A program made the translations under genes and the position numbers. From Rhodoferax saidenbachensis (GTDB lineage: Bacteria > Pseudomonadota > Gammaproteobacteria > Burkholderiales > Burkholderiaceae_C): a DNA stretch of 64,000 nt. How positions within the stretch are numbered: the first letter of the stretch is position 1; every line of letters begins with the position of its first letter. The stretch lies in NCBI RefSeq assembly GCF_001955715.1, contig NZ_CP019239.1:4030001-4094000 (forward strand), read 5' to 3'. A model generated the notes under the pieces. The model was not told the DNA's origin. It was given only the letters and a program-made list of their open reading frames with translations, and ran no database searches. This document shows, piece after piece, positions 47,353-55,940 of this stretch.

Positions 47353-47868
47353 ATGGAAACACTTGACCGATTCGACATCGCCATCCTGAACGAGTTGCAA
47401 AACGACGGCCGCCTCAGCAACGCCGAACTGGCCACCCGTGTGGGCCTGAGTGCCGCGCCCTGCTGGCGGCGCGTGAAGTCACTGGAAGACAGCGGCTTCA
47501 TCACCGGCTACCGCGCCGAGATCAACCGCCAGAAAATGGGCTTGGGCGTGTTGGCCTTTGTGCGGCTGGACGCCAACCGCAACAGCGGTGATGTGCTGCA
47601 GGCACTGGAAGAAGCGATACGCACCATCCCCGAGGTCATCAGCTGCCACTACATCAGCGGCACCGGCACCTTTGAGCTGCAGGTGGTGAGCCGCGACCTG
47701 GCCACCTTCAGCCAGTTTGCGCGCGAAGTGCTGATTAACCTGCCCAATGTGAAAGACCTGCACACCAGCTTCTCGCTGGGTGAGGTGAAGGCCAGCAGCG
47801 CCTTGCCGCTGGGCCACCTGCAGCCGCAGCCTGCGGCCACGTCTACGGCGACCCGAGGCCGGGCATGA
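47353..47868 (+). CDS. Lrp/AsnC family transcriptional regulator
   Basis: 171-aa regulator with an N-terminal HTH (about 5-50; LSNAELATRVGLSAAPCWRRVKSLE split across the recognition helix) and a C-terminal RAM/AsnC ligand-binding domain (VISCHYISGTGTFELQVV). The ATG at 47353 is preferred; one at 47344 adds three residues. Divergent from the 2-oxoacid oxidoreductase gene, so it probably responds to an aromatic or branched amino acid and controls that gene (inference). A short Pro/Ala/Thr tail follows the RAM domain. Its stop overlaps the next start by 4 nt. Confidence 0.92.
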   Translation: METLDRFDIAILNELQNDGRLSNAELATRVGLSAAPCWRRVKSLEDSGFITGYRAEINRQKMGLGVLAFVRLDANRNSGDVLQALEEAIRTIPEVISCHYISGTGTFELQVVSRDLATFSQFAREVLINLPNVKDLHTSFSLGEVKASSALPLGHLQPQPAATSTATRGRA

Positions 47869-48542
47869 AACGGCGCGACATCCTTATTCATGCATCATTT
47901 GGGCCTCTAGCCCTTATGCAGTATGCGCAAGCAGCTCCTGATTCGATAGCAAATCCAGCCACATTGCCACTGCGCAACCTGCAGATCGAGGTGCGCCAGG
48001 TGCAGTCGGGCGAGAGCCAGCGCAATGAGGCTGGCAGCGCAGGCGGGGTGCAGATCGACAGCCAGGGCCAGGTAGCAGTGCAGGGCACGTTGCGACTGCA
48101 GCAGCGCCAGTCGCAACAGTCGTCCAGTGCCAGCCAACTGGTGCTGGTGCTTAACGGGCGCAGCGCGCGTATTGCGCTGGGCACGGTCTGGCCGCTGCGC
48201 GTGTTCCAGACCTGGCTGCGCGATGGCCGGCTGGTCACCACCCAGGGCACCTTGCTGATACAGGCCGGCACCGGCTTCAGCGCCACACCGCGCTGGGATG
48301 GCTCGGACGTGGTGGAGCTGGAAATTGCGGCGCAACAGGCGCCAGGGAACGCAGCGAATGCCGTGGGTGCGTTGCAGAACAACAGCAGCACCACGAGTGT
48401 GGTGGTGGTTCCGCTAGGGGAGTGGAGTACGGTGGCGCAGTCCGAGCAGAGCAGCCAGGACCAGCAGTCCGGGCTGGCCGGTGGCGCCCGGGTTTCGACC
48501 CAGTCGCGCACCGACGTGCAGGTGCGCGTGACCGCGCGTTAA
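47865..48542 (+). CDS. Small exported protein of unknown function
   Basis: 225-aa protein starting MKRRDILIHASFGPLALMQ. It has a twin-arginine-like KRRD start, a hydrophobic segment and a predicted cleavage after AQA. Residues about 13-29 are encoded by a 51-nt repeat copy, so part of the export signal derives from it. The mature part is Gln/Ser/Val-rich with beta-type pattern (LVLVLNGRSARIALG, DVVELEIAAQQ), resembling a periplasmic beta-domain; no family recognised. The start codon overlaps the Lrp stop (ATGA). Function unknown. Confidence 0.75.
   Translation: MKRRDILIHASFGPLALMQYAQAAPDSIANPATLPLRNLQIEVRQVQSGESQRNEAGSAGGVQIDSQGQVAVQGTLRLQQRQSQQSSSASQLVLVLNGRSARIALGTVWPLRVFQTWLRDGRLVTTQGTLLIQAGTGFSATPRWDGSDVVELEIAAQQAPGNAANAVGALQNNSSTTSVVVVPLGEWSTVAQSEQSSQDQQSGLAGGARVSTQSRTDVQVRVTAR
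47902..47952 (-). repeat. 51-nt dispersed repeat, copy 7 (encodes a signal peptide)
   Basis: One of the best copies. Plus strand reads GGCCTCTAGCCCTTATGCAG, GCGCAAGCAGCT and CGATAGCAA. It is in frame in the 47865 gene and gives GPLALMQYAQAAPDSIAN, including the AQA-A cleavage site. Confidence 0.9.
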
Positions 48543-48554
48543 ACCTGTCAGCGA

Positions 48555-49523
48555 CTAACGCGCGACGAGCGCGGTGCGTTGGAGCACGTCATTGATGGTG
48601 CTGGACAGTTCTTCGGCAACGAATTTGGCCACGTAACCGTCGGCGCCCACACTCTTCACATGGCCTTCGTTGGTGGTTCCCGTCAACGACGAATGGATGA
48701 TCACCGGGATGTTCTTGAAACGGGTGTCCTGCTTGATGTTGCGCGTCAGCGTGAAGCCGTCCATCACCGGCATTTCCAGATCGGTCAGCACCAGCGCCAC
48801 CTTGTCACGCGCAGTCTTGCCTTCGGCGGCTGCCTTGGTGTGGATGTCTCCCAGCATGTGCCAGGCCTCTTCGCCGTTCTTGCCCATCACGTAGGGGATG
48901 CCCATGGCCTTGAGGCCCTGCTCCAGCATCATGCGGGCCACGGGTGAGTCGTCGGCCGCCACCACGATGGTGCCTGGAGGCAAATGCACCTTGGCGACGT
49001 TTGCGCCTTCGGGCAGCGCCTGGTGTTCGTTGGGGAACACATTGCGCAGGATCTGCTCCACGTCCAGCACCTGGGCCAGACGGGTGTCTTCGGCTGCACC
49101 ATCGAGCCGCGCGATGCTGGTGACCAGACCGCCGCCGCTGTTTTCAGCGGACAACACGTGTTTCCACTCCAGACGCACGATTTCGTTGACTTCTTCGACC
49201 GCAAAGGCCTGCGTGGTTCGCGCGAACTCGGTGACCAGCAGGATGCCCAGGCCCTTGGTGGGCCGGCAACCCACCACCATGGGCAGGTTGATTACGGTGA
49301 TCATCTGGCCGCGAATATTGGCCACACCCATGACTTCGGGTGGTGAGTTGACCATGGCGGTGATCTCGGGCATCACCAGAATTTCGCGCACCTTGAACAC
49401 GTTGATACCAAACGACTCACGCCGCTCGGAGTGTTCGGCCTCGCCCAAACGGAACAGCAGCAGCTCAAACATGCTGTTTCCAGCCAGATTGGTCCGCTCG
49501 TCAATGTCTTTCATGCTGCTCAT
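48555..49523 (-). CDS. cheV: CheV-type chemotaxis coupling protein
   Basis: 322-aa fusion of a CheW-like domain (about 15-165) and a receiver domain (about 185-320). The CheW part shows FGINVFKVREIL and GVANIRGQMITVINLP; the REC part has Asp191/192, phosphoacceptor Asp248 (VLTDLEMP) and a C-terminal lysine in GYVAKF. It likely couples receptors to CheA with feedback by phosphorylation. The ATG at 49523 has GGAAG upstream; an in-frame ATG at 49547 is less likely. Stand-alone here, 133 nt from mltA. Confidence 0.94.
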   Translation of the reverse strand: MSSMKDIDERTNLAGNSMFELLLFRLGEAEHSERRESFGINVFKVREILVMPEITAMVNSPPEVMGVANIRGQMITVINLPMVVGCRPTKGLGILLVTEFARTTQAFAVEEVNEIVRLEWKHVLSAENSGGGLVTSIARLDGAAEDTRLAQVLDVEQILRNVFPNEHQALPEGANVAKVHLPPGTIVVAADDSPVARMMLEQGLKAMGIPYVMGKNGEEAWHMLGDIHTKAAAEGKTARDKVALVLTDLEMPVMDGFTLTRNIKQDTRFKNIPVIIHSSLTGTTNEGHVKSVGADGYVAKFVAEELSSTINDVLQRTALVAR

Positions 49524-49656
49524 TTTTATCTTCCGTTTGTTATGCACAGAAAGTCTACTGCGCCCATGGTAGCGCGGTCTAGGGCCTGTTTACCCTTATT
49601 TTGCACATTGCATTGTGGATCGTATAGGCAAGCAGCCGGGGGCTGAACCGTGCCAT

Positions 49657-50802
49657 CTATTTCGGCCACAGCACCCACAACTGAAGCGGCTGGCGCATGC
49701 GCCCGGCCAGCTCACCAGCCTGTGCACCCCAGCCAGCAAAGTAGTCGGCGCGCACCGCGCCGGTGATGGCACTGCCGGTGTCCTGCGCGAGCACCAGTTT
49801 TTGCAGGTTGGTCTGCGGTCCGTTGGAGACCAGCCAGACCGGCGCACCGTAGGGAATACTGGCCGGATCTACCGCGATGGAGCGCCCCGGTGTCAGTGGC
49901 ACACCCTGTGCGCCCTTGGGCCCGGCAACGGCTTCCAGATCAGGGATCGCTTCTTCGCGGAAAAACACCATGCGCGGATTGCTCCACAGCAGCTCCTGCT
50001 GGCGCTGCGGGTTTTGCGCCAGCCATTCCTTGATGCCGGGCCAGGAGGCGTCCTTGATCAGTCCCTGGTCCAGCAGCCAGCGGCCCACGCTGCGGTAGGG
50101 TTGGTCGTTGGTGCCCGCATAGGCCAGACGCGTCCAGTGCTGGCGGCCATCGGCCTCCGTCACACGCACGCGGCCGGAGCCCTGGATCTGCAGCACCAGC
50201 GCATCGATCGGGTCGGCCAGATAAACAATCGCACGGCCCTGCAGCGCCGCCTGGGCTTCGGGCAGGGTGTCCATTTCCTGGCGCGTGAACCAGGGCTTGC
50301 GCTGGGCCAGATTGGCGGGCGGCTGGTACAGCGGCACCGCAAAACCGGCGCGCGGCACGCGGCTGGCTTCCAGTATCGGCTCGTAATAACTGGTGAGCAG
50401 CCCATTGGGGTCGCCCTGCGCCGACTCCACGCGGTACGGCTGCAGGCGCGACTGCATCCAGGCGCGCTGCTCTTCAGGGCTGCCAATGCTCAGGCGCCGC
50501 ACATCCCCACACAGCGCGGTGAACGGCGGCACCGCACGTTCGCAGCTTTTGATCCAGGCGTTCCAGGCTTCGTACAAACTGTCTTCGCCAAAGCCCGGCA
50601 GCTCCGACCACGCCACCGGCACCCAGCGGCCCGGGCCGCGGTTGAGCGTACCGGCCACGTTGACAGGCGCACTACTCGGTACGCTGACCACCGGCGCCCG
50701 CGATGGGGGGTACAGCGGCGGCGCGCTGCCGCAGGCGGCCAGCATTCCTACAATCGCCAGCACAGCCCACCGCACACCTGTGTGGGCCAGGAGCCAATTC
50801 AT
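49657..50802 (-). CDS. mltA: Membrane-bound lytic murein transglycosylase A
   Basis: Outer-membrane lipoprotein that cleaves peptidoglycan glycan strands to 1,6-anhydro products. The 381-aa protein starts MNWLLAHTG with lipobox LAAC (Cys24). The MltA/3D fold is shown by GLLTSYYEPILEASR, IQGSGRVRV, YAGTNDQPYRSVGRWL, and the catalytic-Asp region KLVLAQDTGSAITGAVRADYF. Its ATG shares the CATG with the divergent 48-aa microprotein, so the two start codons overlap by two bases. Any promoter for mltA therefore lies within that gene. Confidence 0.95.
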   Translation of the reverse strand: MNWLLAHTGVRWAVLAIVGMLAACGSAPPLYPPSRAPVVSVPSSAPVNVAGTLNRGPGRWVPVAWSELPGFGEDSLYEAWNAWIKSCERAVPPFTALCGDVRRLSIGSPEEQRAWMQSRLQPYRVESAQGDPNGLLTSYYEPILEASRVPRAGFAVPLYQPPANLAQRKPWFTRQEMDTLPEAQAALQGRAIVYLADPIDALVLQIQGSGRVRVTEADGRQHWTRLAYAGTNDQPYRSVGRWLLDQGLIKDASWPGIKEWLAQNPQRQQELLWSNPRMVFFREEAIPDLEAVAGPKGAQGVPLTPGRSIAVDPASIPYGAPVWLVSNGPQTNLQKLVLAQDTGSAITGAVRADYFAGWGAQAGELAGRMRQPLQLWVLWPK

Positions 50803-50947
50803 GACACTGTTATTGCTGGAAGCGCTGGGCGCTGGATTTCTGTTCGTAGGCATCATCTGGTGGACCATGTTTGCGGGCCGCAAGAACGGCGAGCTGCCAG
50901 ACGATACATCGTCCGTGGACAAAAATTCAGACAAAAAAGGCCTTTAG
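50801..50947 (+). CDS. 48-aa single-TM microprotein
   Basis: Very short gene: MTLLLLEALGAGFLFVGIIWW then TMFAGRKNGELPDDTSS to the end. One N-terminal TM helix (about 3-24) is followed by a basic then acidic soluble tail, so it is probably inner-membrane with the tail in the cytoplasm. I recall similar tiny proteins (TM plus GRK motif) as conserved in related genomes, but cannot verify it. The stop TAG is supplied by the left end of a 51-nt repeat. Its ATG overlaps the mltA start codon on the other strand. Confidence 0.65.
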   Translation: MTLLLLEALGAGFLFVGIIWWTMFAGRKNGELPDDTSSVDKNSDKKGL

Positions 50948-50989
50948 CCCTTATGCAGCCTGCGCAAGCAGCTACTGAATTTATAGCAA
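50939..50989 (-). repeat. 51-nt dispersed repeat, copy 8 (stop of microprotein)
   Basis: Plus strand GGCCTTTAGCCCTTATGCAG, GCGCAAGCAGCTACTG and TATAGCAA. Its TAG ends the 48-aa gene; the right end is 11 nt before the stop of the convergent nitrilase gene. Confidence 0.9.
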
Positions 50990-50999
50990 TTAAAACCAT

Positions 51000-51815
51000 C
51001 TAGAGAATACGGTGCTGCAGCGCCGGCAACTGGCTGCGGCGCTGGGCCAGCGCACTGGCGTCCAGATCGGCCAGCACCACACCGGCCTCCTGCGCCTGCT
51101 GCCCCAGTACCTGGCCCCAGGGGTCGATCAGAATGGACTGGCCCCAAGTGTGGCGCCCATTGGGGTGCACACCGCCCTGGGCCGCGGCGGCCACAAAACT
51201 CAGGTTCTCAATGGCACGGGCGCGCAGCAGCACCTCCCAGTGCGCCTGGCCCGTGGTATGGGTGAAGGCGCTGGGCACCAGAATCAGGTCCACACCCGCC
51301 TGCGCATACCCGCGGTAAAGCTCAGGGAAGCGCAGGTCGTAACACACACTCATGCCCACATTCCAGGTGTGTCCGTCCTTGGACGGCAGCGCAAAGTGGG
51401 TGGGCGTGCCACCGCGCTCCAGTACGCGGGATTCGTCATAACGCTCGGTGCCGTTGTCAAAGCGGAACAGGTGGATCTTGTCGTAACGCGCCACACATTG
51501 CCCTTGCGGATTGAACGTCAGGCTGCTGTTGAAAACGCGGTCTTTCTGCGTGGCGCGCAGTGGCAGCGTGCCTGCGACGATCCACAGCCCGTGGGTACGT
51601 GCTGCGTTGGCCAGAAAGTCCTGCATGGGGCCGCTGCCAAAGTCTTCCTGGATGGCGAGTTTGTCGCTGTCGTGCTGGCCAATCAGGCAGAAATACTCGG
51701 GCAACACGGCCAGCTCGGCACCGGCCTGCGCGGCCTGGGCCAGCAGCACGCCGGCCTGGGCCAGGTTCTCGGCCAACACGCCGGTAGACACCATCTGGAT
51801 TGCGGCAACTTTCAT
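51000..51815 (-). CDS. Carbon-nitrogen hydrolase (nitrilase superfamily)
   Basis: 271-aa enzyme with the intact Glu-Lys-Cys triad: Glu40 (AVLPEYFC), Lys113 (RYDKIHLF) and Cys158 (MSVCYDLRFPELYR). It fits the Nit1/omega-amidase branch (e.g. deaminated glutathione amidase), common next to glnE or yhdP in this group; the exact amide substrate is not shown. Cytoplasmic, no signal peptide. It is 24 nt downstream of yhdP on the same strand. Confidence 0.9.
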   Translation of the reverse strand: MKVAAIQMVSTGVLAENLAQAGVLLAQAAQAGAELAVLPEYFCLIGQHDSDKLAIQEDFGSGPMQDFLANAARTHGLWIVAGTLPLRATQKDRVFNSSLTFNPQGQCVARYDKIHLFRFDNGTERYDESRVLERGGTPTHFALPSKDGHTWNVGMSVCYDLRFPELYRGYAQAGVDLILVPSAFTHTTGQAHWEVLLRARAIENLSFVAAAAQGGVHPNGRHTWGQSILIDPWGQVLGQQAQEAGVVLADLDASALAQRRSQLPALQHRIL

Positions 51816-51839
51816 CGGGGCTCCTGGGCTCTGTTCACA

Positions 51840-54800
51840 CTATTCTTTGGCAGGCGCGGCGGGCGCCGTCTTGCGCTCCACCTTGGTCACGCGGGGTTCC
51901 ACCCAGGTGCCGTCGATAAACAGCTCCTGCGTGGCGGCCTGCATCAGTGGGCCGCGCAGGATCACCTGCGCGAGGAAGGTGCTCAAACCAATCAGCGGGT
52001 TGATGGCCGACGCAATCAGCGACGCGCTGCCGGCATTAATCTCGGGGATCACCACCACCTTGATGGCCTGGGTTTCTTTGGCAATGTCCGCCTGTCCGTC
52101 CATCAACACGACGGCGTTGACACCCTTCATCTGCAGGTTGGTCGTGCGCGCAATGCCTTGCTCGATGGCCACGTCACCGCGCAAAAAGTCAAAGGCAAAA
52201 CCTTCGCTGAACACATCGCGGAAATCCAGCGTCAGGCGTCGCGGCAGCGACTGCAGGCTCAGCACGCCCAGCAATTTGGCAATGCCAGGATCGGCCTTGA
52301 GGAACTGGCCGGTTTCCACATTCACATTGAAGTTGCCGCCCAGGCTGGGGTAGTCCAGCGTGATGGGCGAGCCCATCCAGGCCACCTGGCCTTCGATCTT
52401 GCCCTGGCCTCTGCGCACTACGCCGGGCATGGCAAAACGCTCCAGCAGCACACCCGCATCGTTGATGTCGAGTTTGAAGTTCATCACCGTGCGGCGGCGC
52501 TCGCGGATGTTGCGACGCGACCCGCTCGGCGCAGACGCAGCCTGTGCGTTGATGTTGGTCCAGTTGCCTGAGGCGGTGAGCACCGCTTCGGGCGTGATGA
52601 TGTTGAAGCGGTTCAGGCGCCACTCGCGCGGACCGTCGCGCGGCCCTGCCGCCCCCAGGTTCACCGCATCCACTTCCACGCGGCCCAGCTTCTTGCCACG
52701 CAGTTCAAAGTCTTCCACCACCACATCCAGCGCGGGGATGCTGGAGGGCTGGTCATCCAGCAGGCTCTCCACTTCCTGCGCGGTACTCTGGCCAATAGAC
52801 AGGCGCGCCAGGCGGCCATAAAAACGCCCGGCGGCCGCGCCCACCGGCTGGCGGTACTCCACGTAACCGCTGAGTTCGGTGGCATCTAGATTGGCACGCC
52901 ACAACAGGCCGTCGCGCCCACCGCCCACCACCACTTTGTTGATCTGGCGCCCGCCCATCACCAGCTCGGTGGCACGCACGGCCAGGCTGGTGGGCAGATA
53001 GCTCATGTCTGCCAGATTGCTGGCCGACGGCGCGCTGCCCGAGGCGCTGGACAACACGGAGCTCCAAGCGTCCAGGTCGGCACGCTGCACATTGATATTC
53101 GCCACCACGCCCTCGCTGGGCATGGGTGCCGACTCGTCCGCTGCCAGCCCTACGGCAATCGCACCACGCAGCACGCGGGCCTCTGCGCCCGATACATCAC
53201 GCACATAGGTCACGCTGGCCAGGCGTCCCACGTCCAGTTGCAACTGGTCCTGCGCATGCACCGTGCCACTCGTGTCGGGCACCAGCGAGCTGCGCACCGC
53301 TGTGGTCTCCAGGCGCAGGGGCATGGGTGTTTCAGCGATCTTGCTAAACGGCGCGGGCAGGTTCAGCGCCATGCCGGTCAGCGAACTGGTGAGCAACACC
53401 TCGGGCACACCGCCGCGCAGACCCAGCGTGGCGGAGTAGCTGCCGGTGCCCGTGGCGTACTGCGCCATACGCGCCACCACGCCCAGCTCTTTGGCCTGGC
53501 GCAGGCCCTCGGCCGTGGCCGTGCCCTGGATGCGCAGGACTTGGGGGCCTGCCTTTTGCGCCGCAGCGGTGCCGGTCAGGACACTCAAGCCGCCGTCAAT
53601 GCGCACGTCACCGCCCACGGCGCGGGCTTGGCCGCCGGTGACCGTGATGCCGGTCTCGGTGAATCCGAGCTGGCCGCGGGCCCGGGTCAGGCGCGGCGTC
53701 TCAGGAGACAACTGCACGTCATTGCCCGCCAGTGTCACCGTGCCCTGCGCCGTTGCGCGCTCCACGTCCCGGATCGGAAAAGCCACTTTGACACGGTAGT
53801 CCGCATTCCCGCTGGCCGTGGTTTTGGCCAGCACCTTGTTGATCAGCGCGCCCAGCGGTGAGCCGTTGACAAAACCCAGCACCTCGGTGAGCGGCCCTTT
53901 GGCCTCCAGGCTGACGGCCACCTGGGCGTCGCCGTACAGTTGGCTGACCGTGGCTTCTGCCTTGCTGATCTGCAGGTTGCGGCCATTCACCAGCGTGGCG
54001 CTGGCGTTTTTGACCTGCAGCGTGGCATGGTCAATCACCAGCTCGCCCGAGACCTGCTGCAGAGCCGGCCAGGGCAGACTGCCCTTGTGCAGCAAACTGC
54101 TAGGCACATAGGCATAACTGGCGTTGCGCACATCGGCTGAAATGCGGAAGTCGCCCTGCTTCGCGTCGCTGTAGGGAAAACGCGCCAAGTCGCCTTTGAG
54201 CTTGAACTTCACCGCGCTGGCACTGCCACCCAGCACCGCATCGCGCACATAGTCACGCACCTCTTTGTCCAGCTCCAGTGGCAGGTAGCGGTGCACACGG
54301 GTGCCCTCAGCGCGGCTCAGGCTGCCTTCCAGGTCCAGCACGCCAGGTCCCGCTGTTGCGCCAGACGTGGCGGGCGCGGACTGCCACTTGAACTGCAACT
54401 CGCCCTGCGCATCGGCGTTGGCAAAACGCACGTTCGAGGCCGACACGGTGAGGGACTGGCCGTCACGTTGCCACTGCACATCGGCACGCAGTTGGTCAAA
54501 GGGGACGGCTGCCTCTTCCAGAATGCCGTAGGCGTCAAAAATGCCCTTGTCCAGCACCAGTTGGGCCTTGCCGCCCATCTGGTTGAGGTCAAAGTCGGCA
54601 TTGAGCCCCTGAATACCCAGGCGCTTCACACCGTTGAAGTCTCCGCCCGGCACCGTGAGTTGGCTGATGCGCCCCTTGGCCGCATACCCCTCCAGTTGCT
54701 CCAGCGGGCCGCGCCAGTTGCCTTGCAAACTCTCCACCAGCCCACGCGGCGCGATATTGCCCATCAGCTTGTGCGCCGTGTCGCCCACCGGCAGCCGCTG

Positions 54801-55925
54801 CGCGATCTGCGCCATGGCTGCCAAGTCCAGCTTGTCGGCGGTGATCTCCCCGCGTGCGGGGTTGCGGCCTTCGGCGGCATAGGTGCGCAGCGCCACATTG
54901 CCTCCAGGCCAGTGCAGGCCATCTTCGGTTTCAAACTGCAATGCGTGGGTGAAATACTCGGTACCACCCTGCAACTGCTGTATGCCCACGCGGCCCGACA
55001 CATTGCGCAGAGCCAGAGGCTGCAGGCGCGCGCCGGCCGTCACCTGCACACCATTCATCTGTACATCGGCCGTGGCCCCGGTGACCACGCCCTTGTCGAC
55101 ATCGGCCCAGGCGCGCAGGGCACCCGCACCGTGCGCCAGGTCCACGCCCACGTCCACATACTGGCGCAAATGCGCCAGGTCCACCTGCGGGAAACTGGCG
55201 TAGAGCTGCCCTTGCCACTGCTTCCACTGGCCGGCACTGCGCTCCAGCAGCGGTTGTTTAAAGACCCCGGAGGCACTCCAGCGCGAGCCCCACTCGGGCG
55301 GTGGGGTCGCATCCACCCGCAGAGAATGGGTGCGCGGCCCGTTGCGCAGCACCATGTCCACATCATTGAGCACCAGCGGGACGGCGGAGCGCATCTCGTC
55401 GGTCCAGTGCACCGAGCCATGGCGTATGGCCAGCTCGGTTTGCGAGAAAACCCAGTCTGCAGCCTTGCCGTCTTCGGTTTGGGTATCGGGCACCGGCATA
55501 CCGGCCACCCAGATGCGGCCATCTGCCGTGCGCCGCACTTCCAGCACCAACCCTTCCACATAGAGCTGCTCAAACCCGAGACCGATGACCGAACGCGGAG
55601 AGAGCGCCGCCAGCACCGAGGGCAGGCGCAAGGCTTCGCGCCCCTGCGCATCGATCAGGCTGATATTGTTGAGTTCAAACGAAGGGATCAGGCCGTTGGA
55701 GCGCGCGGTGATGGCACCAATGCGTACGGTCACCCCCAGAGTGCGTGTGGCCTGCTGTTCCAGCCACGGACGCAATTCCCCGATTCGCGGCACAATCAGA
55801 AAATGCAAGCCTCCCCAGACCAGCGCCACCGTGATCCACGCTAAGGACAGCAAGCCCATCGCCCAATGGGCGACCACGGCACCCGCCTTGAGCCAGGGCG
55901 TAGGGGTTGGCGACTGTTCAATCAT
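51840..55925 (-). CDS. yhdP: YhdP-type AsmA-like giant protein
   Basis: 1361-aa protein with one N-terminal TM helix (about 18-48) and a long periplasmic beta-rich body, with DUF3971/AsmA-like C-terminal region. Blocks such as FEGFAFDFLRGDVAIEQGI-like FAFDFLRGDVAIEQG and MDGQADIAKETQAIKVVVIPE are typical. YhdP-family proteins bridge inner and outer membrane and move phospholipids. Its ATG is only 15 nt from glnE, so the promoters must overlap. No interruption seen over 4 kb. Confidence 0.92.
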   Translation of the reverse strand: MIEQSPTPTPWLKAGAVVAHWAMGLLSLAWITVALVWGGLHFLIVPRIGELRPWLEQQATRTLGVTVRIGAITARSNGLIPSFELNNISLIDAQGREALRLPSVLAALSPRSVIGLGFEQLYVEGLVLEVRRTADGRIWVAGMPVPDTQTEDGKAADWVFSQTELAIRHGSVHWTDEMRSAVPLVLNDVDMVLRNGPRTHSLRVDATPPPEWGSRWSASGVFKQPLLERSAGQWKQWQGQLYASFPQVDLAHLRQYVDVGVDLAHGAGALRAWADVDKGVVTGATADVQMNGVQVTAGARLQPLALRNVSGRVGIQQLQGGTEYFTHALQFETEDGLHWPGGNVALRTYAAEGRNPARGEITADKLDLAAMAQIAQRLPVGDTAHKLMGNIAPRGLVESLQGNWRGPLEQLEGYAAKGRISQLTVPGGDFNGVKRLGIQGLNADFDLNQMGGKAQLVLDKGIFDAYGILEEAAVPFDQLRADVQWQRDGQSLTVSASNVRFANADAQGELQFKWQSAPATSGATAGPGVLDLEGSLSRAEGTRVHRYLPLELDKEVRDYVRDAVLGGSASAVKFKLKGDLARFPYSDAKQGDFRISADVRNASYAYVPSSLLHKGSLPWPALQQVSGELVIDHATLQVKNASATLVNGRNLQISKAEATVSQLYGDAQVAVSLEAKGPLTEVLGFVNGSPLGALINKVLAKTTASGNADYRVKVAFPIRDVERATAQGTVTLAGNDVQLSPETPRLTRARGQLGFTETGITVTGGQARAVGGDVRIDGGLSVLTGTAAAQKAGPQVLRIQGTATAEGLRQAKELGVVARMAQYATGTGSYSATLGLRGGVPEVLLTSSLTGMALNLPAPFSKIAETPMPLRLETTAVRSSLVPDTSGTVHAQDQLQLDVGRLASVTYVRDVSGAEARVLRGAIAVGLAADESAPMPSEGVVANINVQRADLDAWSSVLSSASGSAPSASNLADMSYLPTSLAVRATELVMGGRQINKVVVGGGRDGLLWRANLDATELSGYVEYRQPVGAAAGRFYGRLARLSIGQSTAQEVESLLDDQPSSIPALDVVVEDFELRGKKLGRVEVDAVNLGAAGPRDGPREWRLNRFNIITPEAVLTASGNWTNINAQAASAPSGSRRNIRERRRTVMNFKLDINDAGVLLERFAMPGVVRRGQGKIEGQVAWMGSPITLDYPSLGGNFNVNVETGQFLKADPGIAKLLGVLSLQSLPRRLTLDFRDVFSEGFAFDFLRGDVAIEQGIARTTNLQMKGVNAVVLMDGQADIAKETQAIKVVVIPEINAGSASLIASAINPLIGLSTFLAQVILRGPLMQAATQELFIDGTWVEPRVTKVERKTAPAAPAKE

Positions 55926-55940
55926 CGTGCTTTGAAAACC

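Noticed and set aside
49579..49655. Possible truncated copy of the 51-nt repeat before mltA
   Set aside because: GCAAGCAGC and GGGGGCTGAACC occur but spacing and the left block do not match the other ten copies; too weak to count.
51012..52571. 519-codon plus-strand frame opposite nitrilase and yhdP
   Set aside because: Crosses two real genes and an intergenic gap on the other strand; no support.
54291..55844. 517-codon plus-strand frame opposite yhdP
   Set aside because: His/Gln/Arg-rich shadow of a conserved gene.
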